A stretch of DNA of 64,000 nucleotides from Odontocerum albicorne (lineage: Eukaryota; Arthropoda; Insecta; Trichoptera; Odontoceridae): the NCBI GenBank assembly GCA_949825065.1, contig OX463849.1, forward strand, positions 2,728,001-2,792,000. The letters are read 5' to 3'. The notes beneath the pieces were generated by a model that was given only the letters and a program-made list of their open reading frames with translations, had not been told where the DNA came from and did no database searches. A program made the translations under genes and the position numbers. Positions 61,605 through 64,000 of this stretch are shown here, in pieces. The number at the start of each line of letters is the position of its first letter. Position 1 is the first letter of the stretch.

Positions 61605-62015
61605 GGGTTTTAATCGATATAATTTAGTTATGGGTTTTAATCGATAGAATAGATTTATGGGTTTTAATCTTTATTTATGGGTTTTAATCGATAGAATAGA
61701 TTTATGGGTTTTTATCGATAGAATAGATTTTTGGGGTTTAAAGGTATGTGGGTTTTAAATGTCAATGGGTTTATTTATTTATGGGTTTATGGTTTTAATC
61801 GATAGAATAGATTTATGGGTTTTAATCGGTAGAATAGCTTTATGGGTTTTAACATTTATTTATGGGGTTATGGGTTTTAATCGATAGAATGTATTTATGG
61901 GTTTTAAATGTTAATGGGTTTTAAGGGTTTATGAGTTTTAATCGATAGAATATAATTTGTGGGTTTTAATCGATAGAATATCTGTGTTTTAATCGATAGA
62001 ATTTAATCGATAGAA
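61605..62015. repeat. Minisatellite of atgggttttaatcgatagaat
   Basis: About a dozen irregular units combining gggttttaatcgatagaata with gatttat or short deletions. A related aatttattcaaaatttaatc / cactcctgtcttcaaatgaa sequence appears at both borders (61565-61605 and 62005-62060). Confidence 0.85.
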
Positions 62016-62060
62016 TTTATTCAAAATTTAATCCACTCCTGTCTTCAAATGAATATCTGG

Positions 62061-63125
62061 GTTTTTATTTTAACCCTACAATGCGCGATTTTTTTTATTT
62101 CAAAAATAAAAATATATTTATGCATTAAATATGTACTGGAACTTGGAAAAAATATATAATTTTTTTTTGTTTTTATATTTATATTTAAAAAAAGAGTATG
62201 GTTCATATATGAATCACTGCGCATCTGTAAGTTAATTATATGATATAATGATATTAATGAAATTATATATTTTACTTCACTTATTTTACACATACTCGTA
62301 TGTACTAAAGAATAAAAGAAAAACAAATAAGATTACTTTGATCACCAATAATAAAGTAATTTGATTTCAAACTGCAACAAATCACAAAAGTCATCTACGC
62401 GCAACAAGTCAAACTTCAACTGTCAAATTGACCGGTAAAACAGTTTTCTATTAAACCTATGTGGTTTTAAAGCATGGAGATTATTGTATCACATTTGCGT
62501 GAGTCGTTGTTTATATAGTACCACTCAACACAAAACTATTTAGAAATACTTAGGTTGATTCACATGTGCATCATTGCGCACTGTAGGGTTAATTTTCTTT
62601 ATTGAATTCAATAAATAATAATCGTTTATTATAAATAGCTAATGTTTTATCGGAATAAGTGCGTAATCGATTATACTCGTATTATACATGAGCCGTGACT
62701 TTATGAAATGAACACATCGCTGATTCGAAACAGGTTTTGCAACAGGTGTTTTAAACTAACAGATATGCAAAAAAATAAACTGAAAAGAAAATATTGGAAC
62801 AATACTACGATGTAAATTTACCGAGCTTATTGTCAAAGAGCAATGTTTTCCAACCGATCAAATTATTTTAACAATTTAGTTTTTTGTTATACGAGTAGGT
62901 GAAAGACGTACATACACTAGAGCTTTATAAAGTAAAATGAAACGATAAAATACAAAATTGTCAGATAACATAAAGACATGAGTCATTATCGTCATCCTGT
63001 CACGTAGCTCATGGCTGAGAAACATGGTTCCCATCCATCCCTGTACTCCACAGTTCAAAAAGCAGCGGTTAAAGGTAGTCCTGTTGCTTCTCTTAGTTTA
63101 GTCCAACGCATTCGGACTTTTCCTA
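62061..63125. other. AT-rich intergenic, nothing recognised
   Basis: No coding or terminal-repeat signal was found. The minus-strand frame 62045-62326 is low complexity. Confidence 0.35.
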
Positions 63126-63129
63126 TTGT

Positions 63130-63970
63130 GTATTATCCTTCAAGTGACTACAAGCCTCTTCAAACTGTATCCTTGGTGAAAACTCTTCTTCTTCTTCCTC
63201 TTCTTTTAGGCCTGTTATGGTCTGCATCATCGTTTGCCTCTTGTGACGTTGACTGCCAGCTGTCTTTCCATCTTTTGGGAGGTCGTCCTGGAGGTCTGCT
63301 TGCTTGGCGGATACTGTCACTGGCCATTCTTATGGCTCTTGGTTCCGCCATTCTGGATACGCATTCGTTCCTGAACCTTCTTCTCTGTCGTCCCCATCTG
63401 ACAATATCTTCAACTCCGCACATCCTTCAGATTTCTGTGTTTCGTACTATATCACGAAGGGTTTTGCCAGCGATACTCCTGAGTACCTTCATTTCGCTGG
63501 TTCGAAGGAGATTTTTGGTTCTGACAGTGTCGGCTCTGGACTCTATGCTGTATGTCATTATGGGGCGGACACAGGTCTTGTATATCCTCACCTTGTTTTG
63601 GATGTTCATATACTTGTTTTTCCAGATAGTGTTCTTTACACATCCGGAAATAGCTGCGGCCTTTTGTGATTGTTCAAGTACTTCGCCATAGAGGTCATTA
63701 TTGCACATTATGCTAGCACCAAAGTATTTAAATTTTGTAACTTGTTCAATTGGTGTGTCGTCGATCGCCACACTGCATCCGACTTGGTGAAAAGTAATGT
63801 GTCCAAAGAAAATGAAAACCCGTAGAAGGCATATTGTCGACAATCTGTCGGTGACTCTCAGTTCTTCGGAGGCAGTAGTTCGCCCTGCAGTCAATTGAAT
63901 TCGCAGCTTCCTTCTCCGGCACCACATTTCTAATACATCTACAGGCGGCACAAAATATTTTTTTATCAAT
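63130..63970 (-). pseudogene. RTE-C LINE RT C-terminal fragment
   Basis: The minus-strand frame 63427-63969 contains VAIDDTPIEQVTKFKYFGAS, IMCNNDLYGEVLEQSQKAAA, ISGCVKNTIWKNKYMNIQNK, VRIYKTCVRPIMTYSIESRA and EMKVLRSIAGKTLRDIVRNT. The frame 63160-63423 continues with CGVEDIVRWGRQRRRFRNEC and RPPGRPPKRWKDSWQSTSQE. The 3' end is a GAAGAAGAAGAAGAG tail at about 63190. One frameshift near 63425. The part before VAIDDTP (from 63970) looks foreign (VEMWCRRRKLRIQ resembles another LINE thumb). The catalytic box is missing. Confidence 0.8.
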
Positions 63971-64000
63971 AATATATTAAAAATATTTATTTATCAATAT

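Noticed and set aside
63011..63691. A 226-codon plus-strand frame
   Set aside because: Antisense to the RTE-C RT fragment whose minus-strand reading matches sister copies at 14720 and 41075.

Overview
This is a repeat-dominated stretch of an animal nuclear genome, almost certainly an insect (arthropod). The DNA is AT-rich, no host gene with exons was recognised, and almost every protein-like sequence belongs to a transposable element: mariner and Tc3-like transposases, a Helitron, several non-LTR retrotransposon families, tRNA-derived SINEs, and miniature elements with TA, TTA/TAA, TTAA or 8-bp target duplications. Beetle-like C-terminal reverse transcriptase (RT) fragments hint at Coleoptera, but the order cannot be fixed from this window.

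Layout. 0-7.7 kb: an internally deleted mariner split by a short LINE, a broken RT, a TA-type MITE, a second deleted mariner, and LINE 3' fragments. 7.68-11.31 kb: one Helitron on the minus strand with decayed Rep and helicase coding, sitting inside a LINE or LINE 3'-UTR-like repeat. 11.3-25 kb: LINE and Tc3-like debris, two SINE families, a Harbinger-like MITE and an LTR-like insertion. 25.35-26.56 kb: a tandem array of a 145-bp unit. 26.6-36 kb: TTAA elements, a palindromic element carrying a TTAA insertion, an AT-cored repeat, a mariner with a recognisable DD34D core, a TA MITE and a hAT MITE. 36.76-39.25 kb: a short LTR retrotransposon with two 583-bp LTRs that look identical, carrying an ORF that is clearly the C-terminal two thirds of histone H2B. 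39.5-51 kb: RT fragments, a mariner N-terminus, the AT-cored repeat with a LINE inside it, SINEs and MITEs. 51.32-56.30 kb: a complete Jockey-type LINE on the minus strand with both ORFs open and a 14-bp target duplication. 56-64 kb: a Harbinger-like MITE, a SINE, a palindromic element containing a hAT MITE, a minisatellite and an RTE-like RT pseudogene.

How it fits together. The window is a layered insertion record. SINE family A shares its 3' tail with LINE family E, so E-type machinery probably mobilised it. Small LINE fragments end at one fixed 3' sequence and carry 12-14 bp target duplications. Related copies elsewhere in the window serve as unoccupied sites for both the Helitron and the LTR element. 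The elements most likely to be young are the Jockey-type LINE and the H2B-carrying LTR element.

Local names used below: RTE-A to RTE-D, LINE-E, LINE-F, repeat G, SINE-A, SINE-B. Clade labels for short C-terminal RT fragments are tentative.
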